From: a virus
Strand: one strand, 5' to 3'
IMG/VR virus record: IMGVR_UViG_3300048686_000173
Span: 1-45,463 of that record
DNA length: 45,463 bases
Shown here: one piece after another, positions 7,819 through 14,982 of the stretch
How the letters are laid out: every line of letters starts with the position of its first letter
Numbering within the stretch: position 1 is the stretch's first letter
The notes under the pieces: generated by a model
What the model was told of the DNA's origin: nothing
What the model saw: only the letters and a program-made list of their open reading frames with translations
The model's database searches: none
Translations under genes and position numbers: made by a program

Positions 7819-7826
7819 TATTTAGT
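7819..7826 (-). promoter_or_regulatory. T4-late-type promoter octamer (ACTAAATA)
   Basis: Read on the minus strand this is ACTAAATA, one step from the octamer used elsewhere. The expected start is about three bases before the cupin ATG, giving an extremely short leader for the whole cassette. Confidence 0.5.
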
Positions 7827-7837
7827 GCCAAATCATA

Positions 7838-7865
7838 TTGCGCCTTTTAATTTTTATGTTATAAT
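7838..7865 (+). promoter_or_regulatory. Sigma70-type (early) promoter
   Basis: TTGCGC at 7838-7843 and consensus TATAAT at 7860-7865 with a 16-base spacer. The following ATG is at 7871, five bases after the -10, again placing the expected start within a base or two of the initiator codon. It restarts expression of the right half of the small-gene array and lies back to back with the cassette promoter. Confidence 0.65.
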
Positions 7866-7870
7866 ACGTT

Positions 7871-8230
7871 ATGGATAAACCCTTTCAATTAATACCATTA
7901 AACAGCCAGAAAAGCCATTGGCAAGTTATTTGGGACAGAACCAAATATGACGATATACGCAGAGTTTTGGAGAAGAATTTGTTGTTGGATGTTTTGTTTC
8001 GTGACGCAAAATGCATTGAAGTGGGATTAAGAATTGCATTGAATGGTGGAGAAAAAGAAATTATGTGGATTGACAATAAGACATATTGGCAAGATACATC
8101 TAAGCAATACAGCGAATACTTACAGGATATGTATGTAATCACTGGTGTCGTTTTTAAAAACGAAACTGAAGCGACATTCTTTAGAGATTATTTAGAGAAA
8201 AAGGTTATTTGGAAATTATTGACTACTTGA
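7871..8230 (+). CDS. Small array protein 6 (119 aa), longer member
   Basis: First gene of the right block. Residues about 90-103 (VVFKNETEATFFRD) match the array signature, with E in place of D, and are nearly the same as FKNETDAIHF of the first array gene; this is the main evidence that both blocks belong together. A C-terminal extension (about 14 residues) and a longer N-terminal half distinguish it. Its start directly follows a consensus -10 box. Function unknown. Confidence 0.7.
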   Translation: MDKPFQLIPLNSQKSHWQVIWDRTKYDDIRRVLEKNLLLDVLFRDAKCIEVGLRIALNGGEKEIMWIDNKTYWQDTSKQYSEYLQDMYVITGVVFKNETEATFFRDYLEKKVIWKLLTT

Positions 8231-8231
8231 T

Positions 8232-8474
8232 ATGGATATCATACAGGAATTATCACCTATCATTGAGATGATTGACGAAATAAAGGTCAACCCCTCTGAT
8301 AGTAACAAAGTAACATTCAAAGTTAAAGATGACCCCATGACTGTAATTAAATGGTGTCGTAGAAACTTTGGTAATAGGGGTGATGGTTGGGATTTCTCCG
8401 GTGGGACTAAAAATATAGAAGTAACGATTTGGTCAAGTAAACTAAAGGTTATGTGGGAATTATGGCAGAATTAA
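8232..8474 (+). CDS. Small array protein 7 (80 aa), divergent
   Basis: Starts one base after the preceding TGA. The C-terminus VTIWSSKLKVMWELWQN keeps the hydrophobic register of the array signature but lacks the Asp. The middle (WCRRNFGNRGDGWDF) is similar in feel to the WCEIYIGEFDKQWY of the next gene, which supports duplication. Function unknown. Confidence 0.65.
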   Translation: MDIIQELSPIIEMIDEIKVNPSDSNKVTFKVKDDPMTVIKWCRRNFGNRGDGWDFSGGTKNIEVTIWSSKLKVMWELWQN

Positions 8475-8683
8475 ATTCAGAATGGAAGTATAAAATAACA
8501 ATCAACGAAAAAGACTGGGAACAAGTTCAAAAATGGTGTGAAATTTATATTGGTGAGTTTGACAAGCAATGGTATAAATTGGGCATGGATATTGCACAGA
8601 ATATATTTGATGCGGACTATAGAACCACGTGGTTGTTTAAAGAAGAAAAAGATGTTATAATGTTTAAATTGAGATGGGCATAA
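8462..8683 (+). CDS. Small array protein 8 (73 aa)
   Basis: Ends WLFKEEKDVIMFKLRWA, almost the same as the fourth array gene, and closes the array. I choose ATG 8462 rather than the GTG nine bases upstream because it gives a compact protein and a 13-base overlap typical of this block. Its TAA shares one base with the ATG of the exonuclease (TAATG). Function unknown. Confidence 0.7.
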   Translation: MAELNSEWKYKITINEKDWEQVQKWCEIYIGEFDKQWYKLGMDIAQNIFDADYRTTWLFKEEKDVIMFKLRWA

Positions 8684-9240
8684 TGGCTAATGATATAATG
8701 ATAGATTTGGAAACGCTTGATACAACTCCATATTGTGTTATACTAACTATTGGGGCTGTTCGTTTTGATCCTAAGGGGCAAGGTGTTGTTGAAAGATTGG
8801 AATTACGTCCTACTATTGAAGATCAGACAGAGATACATAATAGAGTGATTAACGAAGATACATTACGTTGGTGGAGTACACAAAGTCCTGAGGCACAAGA
8901 AGAAGCATTGGGTGATCGGGATAGAATTTCATTTAGAGAATGCATGGAGACCCTTTATAAGTTTTGTTGGAACCGTCGTGCTGTTTGGAGTAATGGCGCG
9001 GGCTTTGATATCGTAGCATGTGAAACAGGAATGCGTCAAACATTGACTGAGTATCCTAATCCTATACCTTGGCCCTTCTATACTGCTAGAGATACTAGAA
9101 CATTGTATGAGATTGCTGGTGTAAAACTAAAAGATGGCGGGCATGTAACAAGTCATAAGGCTGTAGAAGATGCCGAACGACAGGCTATTGTCGTGCAACA
9201 AGCGTATATGAAATTAATAAAAGCAGGATTTATGGCATGA
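8683..9240 (+). CDS. DEDD-family 3'-5' exonuclease (Rv2179c/DexA-like)
   Basis: A single-domain DnaQ-superfamily nuclease. ExoI contains DIMIDLET with the catalytic D and E, followed by the P-x(2)-VILTIGAVRFD strand. NEDTLRWWSTQSPEA is the WW segment typical of the Rv2179c and T4 DexA branch. ExoII is VWSNGAGFDI, and ExoIII is SHKAVEDAERQA with H and D, making it a DEDDh enzyme. It could trim RNA or single-stranded DNA during replication or host DNA breakdown. I start at ATG 8683, sharing a base with the preceding TAA, instead of ATG 8674 inside the previous gene; this leaves 185 residues. It overlaps the next gene by four bases. Confidence 0.85.
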   Translation: MANDIMIDLETLDTTPYCVILTIGAVRFDPKGQGVVERLELRPTIEDQTEIHNRVINEDTLRWWSTQSPEAQEEALGDRDRISFRECMETLYKFCWNRRAVWSNGAGFDIVACETGMRQTLTEYPNPIPWPFYTARDTRTLYEIAGVKLKDGGHVTSHKAVEDAERQAIVVQQAYMKLIKAGFMA

Positions 9241-9821
9241 AGTTCAATAGTGATATTGATATTGATTTTGGTGATAGGGACAAAGTATTGTCATTAATTA
9301 AACATATCCCTGCCGCTATGCGTAAAGTTGATCCTAAACGCAAACATGCGACTGGTATATATGTTACTGACATTCCATATGATCCTGTATCTGATATGGC
9401 ATCTATAGACTATTCTGATGCTGAAATGCGAGGTTACCTCAAATTAGATTTTCTTAATGTTCATGTATATAATAAGGTACGTGATGAGAAGCATCTAAAT
9501 GAATTAATGAACTCTGAACCTGATTGGAATATGTTAAAAGACTATAATAAGATGAAAAGTCTTATACATTTACAAAATCACTATCAGACAATCAAAAAAA
9601 TGCCAGAGCCTATTGATAGTATTCCTAGACTTGCTATGTTTTTAGCAGTTATTCGACCTAGTAAAAAGCATCTAATAGGACTTCCTTGGTCAGAAGTCTC
9701 TAAAACTATATGGGATCGTGATAGTACTGGATATAGTTTTAAGAAAAGTCACGCTATAGCCTATGCACATTTAGTAGTTGTGCATATGAATTTACTTAGG
9801 GAATCCTTTTTACTAGAGTAA
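9237..9821 (+). CDS. Free-standing DnaE-like polymerase fragment (194 aa)
   Basis: The N-terminus DIDIDFGDRDKVL (about residues 6-18) looks like the DnaE/PolC palm motif PDIDIDF-x-D, and the C-terminal segment FKKSHAIAYAHLVVVHM (about 169-185) looks like the DnaE FNKSHAxAYA motif that lies far downstream in a full polymerase. A complete C-family polymerase is over 1,000 residues, so the catalytic module cannot be whole. The conserved middle (GIYVTDIPYDP, LKLDFLNVHVY) also recalls DnaE text. T4-like phages use a B-family polymerase, so this is an accessory or repurposed fragment of unknown role. It is coupled to the exonuclease by an ATGA overlap. Confidence 0.65.
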   Translation: MKFNSDIDIDFGDRDKVLSLIKHIPAAMRKVDPKRKHATGIYVTDIPYDPVSDMASIDYSDAEMRGYLKLDFLNVHVYNKVRDEKHLNELMNSEPDWNMLKDYNKMKSLIHLQNHYQTIKKMPEPIDSIPRLAMFLAVIRPSKKHLIGLPWSEVSKTIWDRDSTGYSFKKSHAIAYAHLVVVHMNLLRESFLLE

Positions 9822-10173
9822 TGCTTCTGCGTTTGGTCCTGCGTTTGTGTAAATCACTAATACTACAAGCAGGACCGTGTAATATCGTAAGGCTCTTGTT
9901 ATTAAAAGTACGCAAATAGGGTCTGAAAATACTCCACTCATCCTTTAAAAACAGGTTTATGGGGATAAGTCTATTACTCTCCCACCACCAAACATCTCCT
10001 AATTCTAGGAACTTTTCCTTAATTATTGGGTCTACAATAGAGCCATAATCGTATATAGTAGTGACAATATCATCCCTATTTTGTACTATGCCAACATAAT
10101 CTTGGTTAGCATAGGAGCATATTGTTATGAAGGGGTGATTTTCACTTAATTTTTTAAAGAAATCTTGTTGCAT
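9796..10173 (-). CDS. Unknown minus-strand protein (125 aa)
   Basis: No family named with confidence. It has a beta-rich N-terminal half (FITICSYANQDYVGIVQN, then a DIVTTIYDYG segment), a WWWESNRLIPINLF block and a very basic tail (KRRTKRRSITLVKR) that could bind nucleic acid. Its 3' end overlaps the DnaE-like gene on the other strand by 26 bases. A TATAAATA late-type box precedes it with about a 15-base leader. A real gene is supported by the promoter and composition. Confidence 0.65.
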   Translation of the reverse strand: MQQDFFKKLSENHPFITICSYANQDYVGIVQNRDDIVTTIYDYGSIVDPIIKEKFLELGDVWWWESNRLIPINLFLKDEWSIFRPYLRTFNNKSLTILHGPACSISDLHKRRTKRRSITLVKRIP

Positions 10174-10194
10174 TAAAATTAATAGTCTCGGAAA

Positions 10195-10202
10195 TATTTA
10201 TA
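10195..10202 (-). promoter_or_regulatory. T4-late-type promoter (TATAAATA)
   Basis: Exact T4 late consensus TATAAATA on the minus strand, upstream of the ATG at 10173. The expected start gives a leader of about 15 bases with no Shine-Dalgarno sequence. Confidence 0.7.
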
Positions 10203-10238
10203 CCCGCAAAATTACCATTTATATTTTGATAATTAGGG

Positions 10239-10246
10239 AATAAATA
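10239..10246 (+). promoter_or_regulatory. T4-late-type promoter (AATAAATA)
   Basis: AATAAATA on the plus strand, divergent from the TATAAATA box at 10195-10202. Five bases separate it from an in-frame ATG at 10252. The SD-supported start of the gene is at 10330, so the leader is about 78 bases. Confidence 0.6.
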
Positions 10247-10329
10247 TAAGCATGTACTCAACTCAAGTTTTCGTTTATACTCAACGACAAATCGTTATAC
10301 TACTAACAGGCCTTAGCCCAAGGAGTTAT

Positions 10330-11022
10330 ATGCCACAGTATGCAAAGCCACTGACCCTACACAAAGGGGTAGATAATCAATTACAATTTCAGTTCTTAAA
10401 TCAGGAACAAAAACCTGTCGATATTACCGGAAAAGAAATTACCTGTAGAATTATTAATTACATGGGTAATCAAATACTTATTCAAAAGGCATTAACTGTT
10501 CAATTAGGTGCTACGGGCATAGCATCTTTATTCTTAAATGCAGCAGATATCGAAAATATCGATATGCAAAAGTGTTTCTATACACTAGAAATTCCAGTAG
10601 GTGAATTCGATTTTCCTGTATTTGTGGATCAAAACGCCGGGGCAAGGGGCGACATTAATATTGTGAATTCCGTATTACCTAGTTTTGTTCCTAGCCAACC
10701 TGTCAGTATCCCTTCAGGACAGCCTTTCCCCAATCTCGCAAATTTAGGAAACGGGAACTCAAATACAGTAACATACTATAGTAGTACGATTAACACCGAA
10801 GATAATCCTATATTAACCTTGCAAGTTCATTATGATGAATTTTATGGTAATGTAGCAATTTTGGGTTCTACAATTGTAGACGGTGATTGGTATCCCATAC
10901 AATTACATGAATACTCTAACGTCACAGAAACAAAAGGCTATGTAGTTAGAGGATTCCATCCATATATTCGTATGGAATTTGAAAGTAATGCCGGCGCGGC
11001 AATGAACATATTGGCTAGATAA
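10330..11022 (+). CDS. Baseplate/virion structural protein, BppU-like N-terminus (230 aa)
   Basis: The first 95 residues (MPQYAKPLTLHKGVDNQLQF, then DITGKEITCRI and a TGIASLFL strand) resemble the N-terminal beta domain of phage upper-baseplate proteins (BppU type), which anchor receptor-binding parts. The rest is a Ser/Asn linker (PSQPVSIPSGQPFPN) and a C-terminal beta domain with ILTLQVHYDEFYGN. I choose ATG 10330 because AAGGAG lies four to five bases upstream and the homologous-looking fold begins here. An in-frame ATG at 10252 would add 26 residues and sits where the late promoter should start transcription, so a longer form is possible. It probably forms a virion decoration or baseplate part. 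Confidence 0.65.
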   Translation: MPQYAKPLTLHKGVDNQLQFQFLNQEQKPVDITGKEITCRIINYMGNQILIQKALTVQLGATGIASLFLNAADIENIDMQKCFYTLEIPVGEFDFPVFVDQNAGARGDINIVNSVLPSFVPSQPVSIPSGQPFPNLANLGNGNSNTVTYYSSTINTEDNPILTLQVHYDEFYGNVAILGSTIVDGDWYPIQLHEYSNVTETKGYVVRGFHPYIRMEFESNAGAAMNILAR

Positions 11023-11026
11023 GTTC

Positions 11027-11055
11027 TTGCATAATCACATAGATTATGCTAAACT
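11027..11055 (+). promoter_or_regulatory. Possible sigma70-type promoter for primase
   Basis: TTGCAT at 11027-11032 and TAAACT at 11050-11055 with a 17-base spacer. The -10 is imperfect. The primase ATG lies eight bases further, giving a leader of about two bases at most. It would separate early replication genes from the late gene upstream. Confidence 0.4.
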
Positions 11056-11063
11056 AGCAGTTG

Positions 11064-12041
11064 ATGTTTGATATACTAACTTTAATTCCGGGCAAGAAAA
11101 AAGTAACACATGGCGGTTGGCATAGTTTCAACGCCATTTGTTGCCACCATAACGGACATAAACCCGATCAGCGAGGACGCGGCGGAATAAAGTTTGATGG
11201 TCAAACAAATTGGTCTTATCATTGTTTTAACTGTGGGTTTAAGTGTGGTTTTAAACTAGGAAGAATGATAACACACAATACAAAAATGCTATTAACTTGG
11301 TGTGGAGTTGACGATACACAAATTGGAAAGTGGAATCTTGAAAGTCTAAAGAAAAAAGATATTTTAGATTTTACGCAACCGAAACAAAAAGAAAAGAAAA
11401 TTAAATTTAAAGACCATGAATTGCCTGATGATGCAGAATTATTAGATGAAACTAATCCTGCACACAAAGTGTATGTAGACTATCTGAAAGACAGGGGTAT
11501 AAGTAGTACAGAATATCCTTTTATGATAACACCAAATGCGTTTGGCAGAATGGCAAATCGTGTTATCATACCTTATACATATAAAAACAAAATTGTAGGG
11601 CACACAAGTAGATTTTTAGATAATAAAACTCCGAAGTATATCAATGAACAACAAGCAGGATATGTATTCGGATATGATTTTCAAAAGCCTGAATGGCAAG
11701 TTTGTATATTGGTAGAAGGAATTTTTGATGCACTAAGCATAAGTGGTTGTGCATTAACACACAACACAATCAATGACGATCAGGTATCAATGTTAGCACA
11801 ATTAAATAGGCGTATTATATTTGTACCAGATCATGATAAAACTGGTCTTGAAACATGTGATAGGGCGTTAGAATTAGGTTATAGTGTAAGTATACCCAAT
11901 TGGGGGTTTGATGTAAAAGACGTAAACGATGCGGTAGTAAAATATGGGAAACTGCCTACACTACTAAGTATTCTACAGAACGCAACAAATAGTAAAATTA
12001 AAATAGAAATGCAAAGGAAAAAACTTGGTAAAGGATTATAA
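11064..12041 (+). CDS. 61: DNA primase, gp61-like
   Basis: T4 gp61 makes pentaribonucleotide primers for Okazaki fragments within the gp41-gp61 primosome. An N-terminal zinc-binding domain is visible (C26/C27 and H28/H29, then HCFNCGF with C54 and C57). A TOPRIM domain follows, with LVEGIFDA (E218, G219) and the metal-binding VPDHDKTG (D256, D258). Length, 325 residues, is near T4 gp61 (342). I use ATG 11064 rather than the TTG one codon earlier. The gene overlaps the gp41 gene by 17 bases, the same gene order as in T4. Confidence 0.92.
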   Translation: MFDILTLIPGKKKVTHGGWHSFNAICCHHNGHKPDQRGRGGIKFDGQTNWSYHCFNCGFKCGFKLGRMITHNTKMLLTWCGVDDTQIGKWNLESLKKKDILDFTQPKQKEKKIKFKDHELPDDAELLDETNPAHKVYVDYLKDRGISSTEYPFMITPNAFGRMANRVIIPYTYKNKIVGHTSRFLDNKTPKYINEQQAGYVFGYDFQKPEWQVCILVEGIFDALSISGCALTHNTINDDQVSMLAQLNRRIIFVPDHDKTGLETCDRALELGYSVSIPNWGFDVKDVNDAVVKYGKLPTLLSILQNATNSKIKIEMQRKKLGKGL

Positions 12042-13449
12042 CACAGATATTCAAAAACTCTTTTTGCGTATGATGGTTACAAACGCAGAGTTATATACTA
12101 GGGTTATGAATATTATGAACCCTTCTAACTTTGATAAAACATTAAAGCCTGTGGCTGAGTTCATCAAAGAGCATAGTGACAAATATAAAGTTTTGCCGGA
12201 TGTTAATCAAATTAAAGCAACATGCGGTGTTGAGGTTGAACCCATAGAAAATATGGATGAGGGACACAACGAATGGTTCTTAGATGAATTTGAAAAATTT
12301 ACTAAAAGACAAGAACTAGAAAGAGCAATCTTAAAGAGTGCTGACTTACTTGAAAAGGGTGAGTATGACCCCGTTGAAAAACTAATTAAAGATGCAGTAC
12401 AAATCAGTCTACAAAAAGACATGGGTACAGATTACTTTGCTGATCCTAAGGCTCGACTATTAGCATTGAAATCTAACAACGGTCAGGTAAGCACAGGCTG
12501 GCCTAGTATGGATAGAAAACTCTATGGAGGTTTCAATAGGGGTGAACTACAAATCTTTGCTGGTGGTAGCGGATCAGGTAAGAGTTTGTTCATGCAGAAC
12601 CTGAGTGTTAACTGGGCACAACAAGGACTAAGCGGAGTGTATGTTACACTTGAACTTAGCGAAGGGTTGTGTAGTATGCGTATTGATAGTATGATGACTG
12701 ATACAAGCAGTCGTGAAATTTTCAAAGACATTGATAATGTCGAAATGAAAGTTAAAATGTTAGCCAAGAAGGCTGGTAAGTTACGTGTGAAGTACATGCC
12801 AGCACAGAGTACAGTAAATGACTTACGGGCATATTGTAAAGAACTTCAAATACAGACAGGTATGAAACTTGATTTCTTATGTGTTGATTATTTGGATTTG
12901 CTTATGCCTGTCAGCGCAAAGGTCAGCCCTAGTGATTTGTTTGTTAAAGATAAGTATGTGTCGGAAGAATTGCGTAACTTGGCTAAAGAATTGAATGTGT
13001 TGTTTGTAACAGCAAGTCAATTGAATCGTTCAGCAGTTGAGGAGATTGAATTTGATCACAGTCACATTAGCGGTGGTATTAGTAAAATCAATACAGCGGA
13101 TAATGTATTTGGAATCTTTACATCTAGGTCTATGCGTGAGCGCGGCCAATATCAATTACAATTGATGAAAACCCGTAGTAGTTCAGGTGTAGGTCAAAAG
13201 ATTGAACTAGAATTCAACGTAGAAACACTTAGAATTACAGATCCTGATCCAGATGGATACGGAGAACAACAAAAAAACAATAATCCACAGCCTAGTCCTA
13301 ATGACATTATGAGTAGACTTAAGGCTCAATCTACTGTTACTGAAACTATAAATCCATCAACAGGGGAGATTGAACCACTACAAAAGAAGGTTGTAGCCGA
13401 CGTACAAGGGGCAAAACTCAAGTCTTTACTTAATTCCTTAAAGAAATAA
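12025..13449 (+). CDS. 41: Replicative DNA helicase, gp41-like (DnaB family)
   Basis: Hexameric 5'-3' helicase of the replication fork. The N-terminal helical domain (1-140) is followed by a RecA-like core with Walker A GGSGSGKS at 180-187, a TLELSE motif near 208-213, Walker B LCVDYLDLL with D288, and the SQLNRSA sensor region. Length, 474, matches T4 gp41 (475). I keep the TTG start at 12025: AAGGAA lies six bases upstream and the resulting N-terminus aligns in length with T4; the next in-frame ATG (12070) would remove 15 residues. The last 60 residues are a polar, Gln/Asn/Pro-rich tail that may contact the primase. Confidence 0.93.
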   Translation: MVKDYNTDIQKLFLRMMVTNAELYTRVMNIMNPSNFDKTLKPVAEFIKEHSDKYKVLPDVNQIKATCGVEVEPIENMDEGHNEWFLDEFEKFTKRQELERAILKSADLLEKGEYDPVEKLIKDAVQISLQKDMGTDYFADPKARLLALKSNNGQVSTGWPSMDRKLYGGFNRGELQIFAGGSGSGKSLFMQNLSVNWAQQGLSGVYVTLELSEGLCSMRIDSMMTDTSSREIFKDIDNVEMKVKMLAKKAGKLRVKYMPAQSTVNDLRAYCKELQIQTGMKLDFLCVDYLDLLMPVSAKVSPSDLFVKDKYVSEELRNLAKELNVLFVTASQLNRSAVEEIEFDHSHISGGISKINTADNVFGIFTSRSMRERGQYQLQLMKTRSSSGVGQKIELEFNVETLRITDPDPDGYGEQQKNNNPQPSPNDIMSRLKAQSTVTETINPSTGEIEPLQKKVVADVQGAKLKSLLNSLKK

Positions 13450-13463
13450 TTATCTGGTAATCG

Positions 13464-13471
13464 AATAAATA
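13464..13471 (+). promoter_or_regulatory. T4-late-type promoter (AATAAATA)
   Basis: AATAAATA 16 bases before the ATG at 13488, marking the switch from replication genes to a late operon running through 13488-16128. Confidence 0.6.
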
Positions 13472-13487
13472 CAAGTAGGATAATTAT

Positions 13488-13739
13488 ATGCAGAAACAAA
13501 CTCGCTCCCTGTTACAGGAATTAGAGGCTATTGGAAATAATCGTGACACGGCACATATCATTGAGAGCCGTGGCCACAATATAATAACCAGTGCGATTAA
13601 TTTACTTGAATTAATTAATCGTCATTATACACCAGAGCAAGCCTTAATTTTGGAGAAAAAGTTGCTAAATGCTATTAGAGCACGTGACCAGGGCAAGTTT
13701 TCTAAAACTTTAAGGAAAAAACAAAGTGAAACTGAATGA
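13488..13739 (+). CDS. Small helical protein of unknown function (83 aa)
   Basis: Charged and almost entirely helical (LLQELEAIGNN, then SAINLLELINRHYTPEQAL). It ends in a very basic segment (KFSKTLRKKQSETE). First gene after a late-type promoter, with GGATAA just upstream of the ATG. It overlaps the following gene by 14 bases. It could be a small nucleic-acid-binding or internal head protein. No family recognised. Confidence 0.7.
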   Translation: MQKQTRSLLQELEAIGNNRDTAHIIESRGHNIITSAINLLELINRHYTPEQALILEKKLLNAIRARDQGKFSKTLRKKQSETE

Positions 13740-14976
13740 ATTTAAAGTCAAAAAGCAAGTCAACGAATTAGACATGAGTGACTTAATTGGTGACTTAGGT
13801 GCTGCAAAACTTAAGTCAGGGTTTGGTAAACTAGCAGGCGGCGCATCTGGCCAAATGAAGTCATCTGATATTGCTGCCCGTGATAGATTCATTAAAGATT
13901 TCGTAGGTAATACTGCTAGCGAATTAGCAAATGCAATAAGTTCAGGAATCGTAACAGTAGGTGCACCAGCCGGCACTCCACCTAGTGGACCAACCCAAGC
14001 AGGAGGAACTCCCACAACTCCACCGACCGGTGGCGCACAGGGTGCGGCACCCCCAACAAAACCAGGGCAACCAGCGCCCCCAACACAGCCTAGTGCTACC
14101 CCTGCCCCACCAACACAAGCAACAACGCCTACCCAGCCTACCCAGCCCACACAACCAACGCAGCCTGCAACCACTACCCCTAAATTAGATCCCAGAGCAG
14201 CCGGCGCGAAGGCAAGACAAAAACTTCAAACAAGAGCATTTAACAGAGCAGTCAAAGAAAATACATATGATAAACTAAACGCTATTTTTGAAGGCATCAT
14301 GCGTTTAGATGAGGCAATGTCTGTAACTGACTTTATTAAAAATAAAGTTACAAACTATATGAAGGGTACGCCTAACTTGGATAAGTATGCACCTGATATA
14401 GAGAGACTTGCTGCCGAAGTTGGTAAAGCATATGGTCAAGGAGGCAAAGCAGGTAATGCTGCTATTATGGCACCATTGCAAAAAATTGGCGGTATGATGC
14501 ATACTATTATTAATACTGAAATAGGATCAGACAAGCAAGTAACTGGTGCTGAACAAGGAGCCACCGCAGATTCTGCTGCAGGTGCCGAACAAGGTGCTAT
14601 AGCAGCCACAACAACTGTTAATACAGGTAAGATGAAAGCATTGAAACAAGCAATCTCTAAAATGAGAAAGCGTGACCGTGATAATCTATTAAATTATCTA
14701 ACACAGATTACTCCTGCACAAGCGATGGCTCCGGCAACTACTCCCGCAACAGAGCCATCTAGTGCAATGGGTGCAATGGCTAATCAATTAGCAGCGATTC
14801 CCACAGCATCAAGTACTGGTGGAAAAACAACAGGTGTATCTGGTGTAGGAAAGGGAGTTGTACGTCATACCTCTTCGCCTACTAATCCAAATCAAAGCGA
14901 TAAGATAAAAGCAATGAAAGACATCGCAGCCAAAACACCAAGAACAAAAACCGTTAAAGCAAAAGCACCTGTTTAA
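13726..14976 (+). CDS. Late protein with Pro/Thr-rich linker (416 aa), possible internal head protein
   Basis: Three parts are visible. Residues 1-80 are a helical Gly/Ala/Lys-rich head (MKLNEFKVKKQVNELDMSD). Residues about 81-155 are an extreme Pro/Thr/Gln/Gly linker with repeated TQP triplets. The remainder is an Ala-rich helical domain with further Ala/Thr/Pro tracts and a basic C-terminus (KTPRTKTVKAKAPV). The GTG start at 13726 has AAGGA nine bases upstream. Residues IMRLDE before AMSVTDF fit the (L/I)-x-E site cut by T4 prohead protease gp21, and the N-terminus recalls capsid-targeting sequences, so it may be packaged in the head; that is inference. The high-proline DNA also produces long false frames on the other strand. 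Confidence 0.7.
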   Translation: MKLNEFKVKKQVNELDMSDLIGDLGAAKLKSGFGKLAGGASGQMKSSDIAARDRFIKDFVGNTASELANAISSGIVTVGAPAGTPPSGPTQAGGTPTTPPTGGAQGAAPPTKPGQPAPPTQPSATPAPPTQATTPTQPTQPTQPTQPATTTPKLDPRAAGAKARQKLQTRAFNRAVKENTYDKLNAIFEGIMRLDEAMSVTDFIKNKVTNYMKGTPNLDKYAPDIERLAAEVGKAYGQGGKAGNAAIMAPLQKIGGMMHTIINTEIGSDKQVTGAEQGATADSAAGAEQGAIAATTTVNTGKMKALKQAISKMRKRDRDNLLNYLTQITPAQAMAPATTPATEPSSAMGAMANQLAAIPTASSTGGKTTGVSGVGKGVVRHTSSPTNPNQSDKIKAMKDIAAKTPRTKTVKAKAPV

Positions 14977-14982
14977 TATATT

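Noticed and set aside
13710-14174. Long minus-strand and third-frame open frames opposite the Pro/Thr linker, giving Gly/Val/Cys- or Gln/His-rich products
   Set aside because: They mirror the repetitive CCA/ACC codons of the real plus-strand gene, have extreme composition, and lack any promoter or ribosome-binding site.
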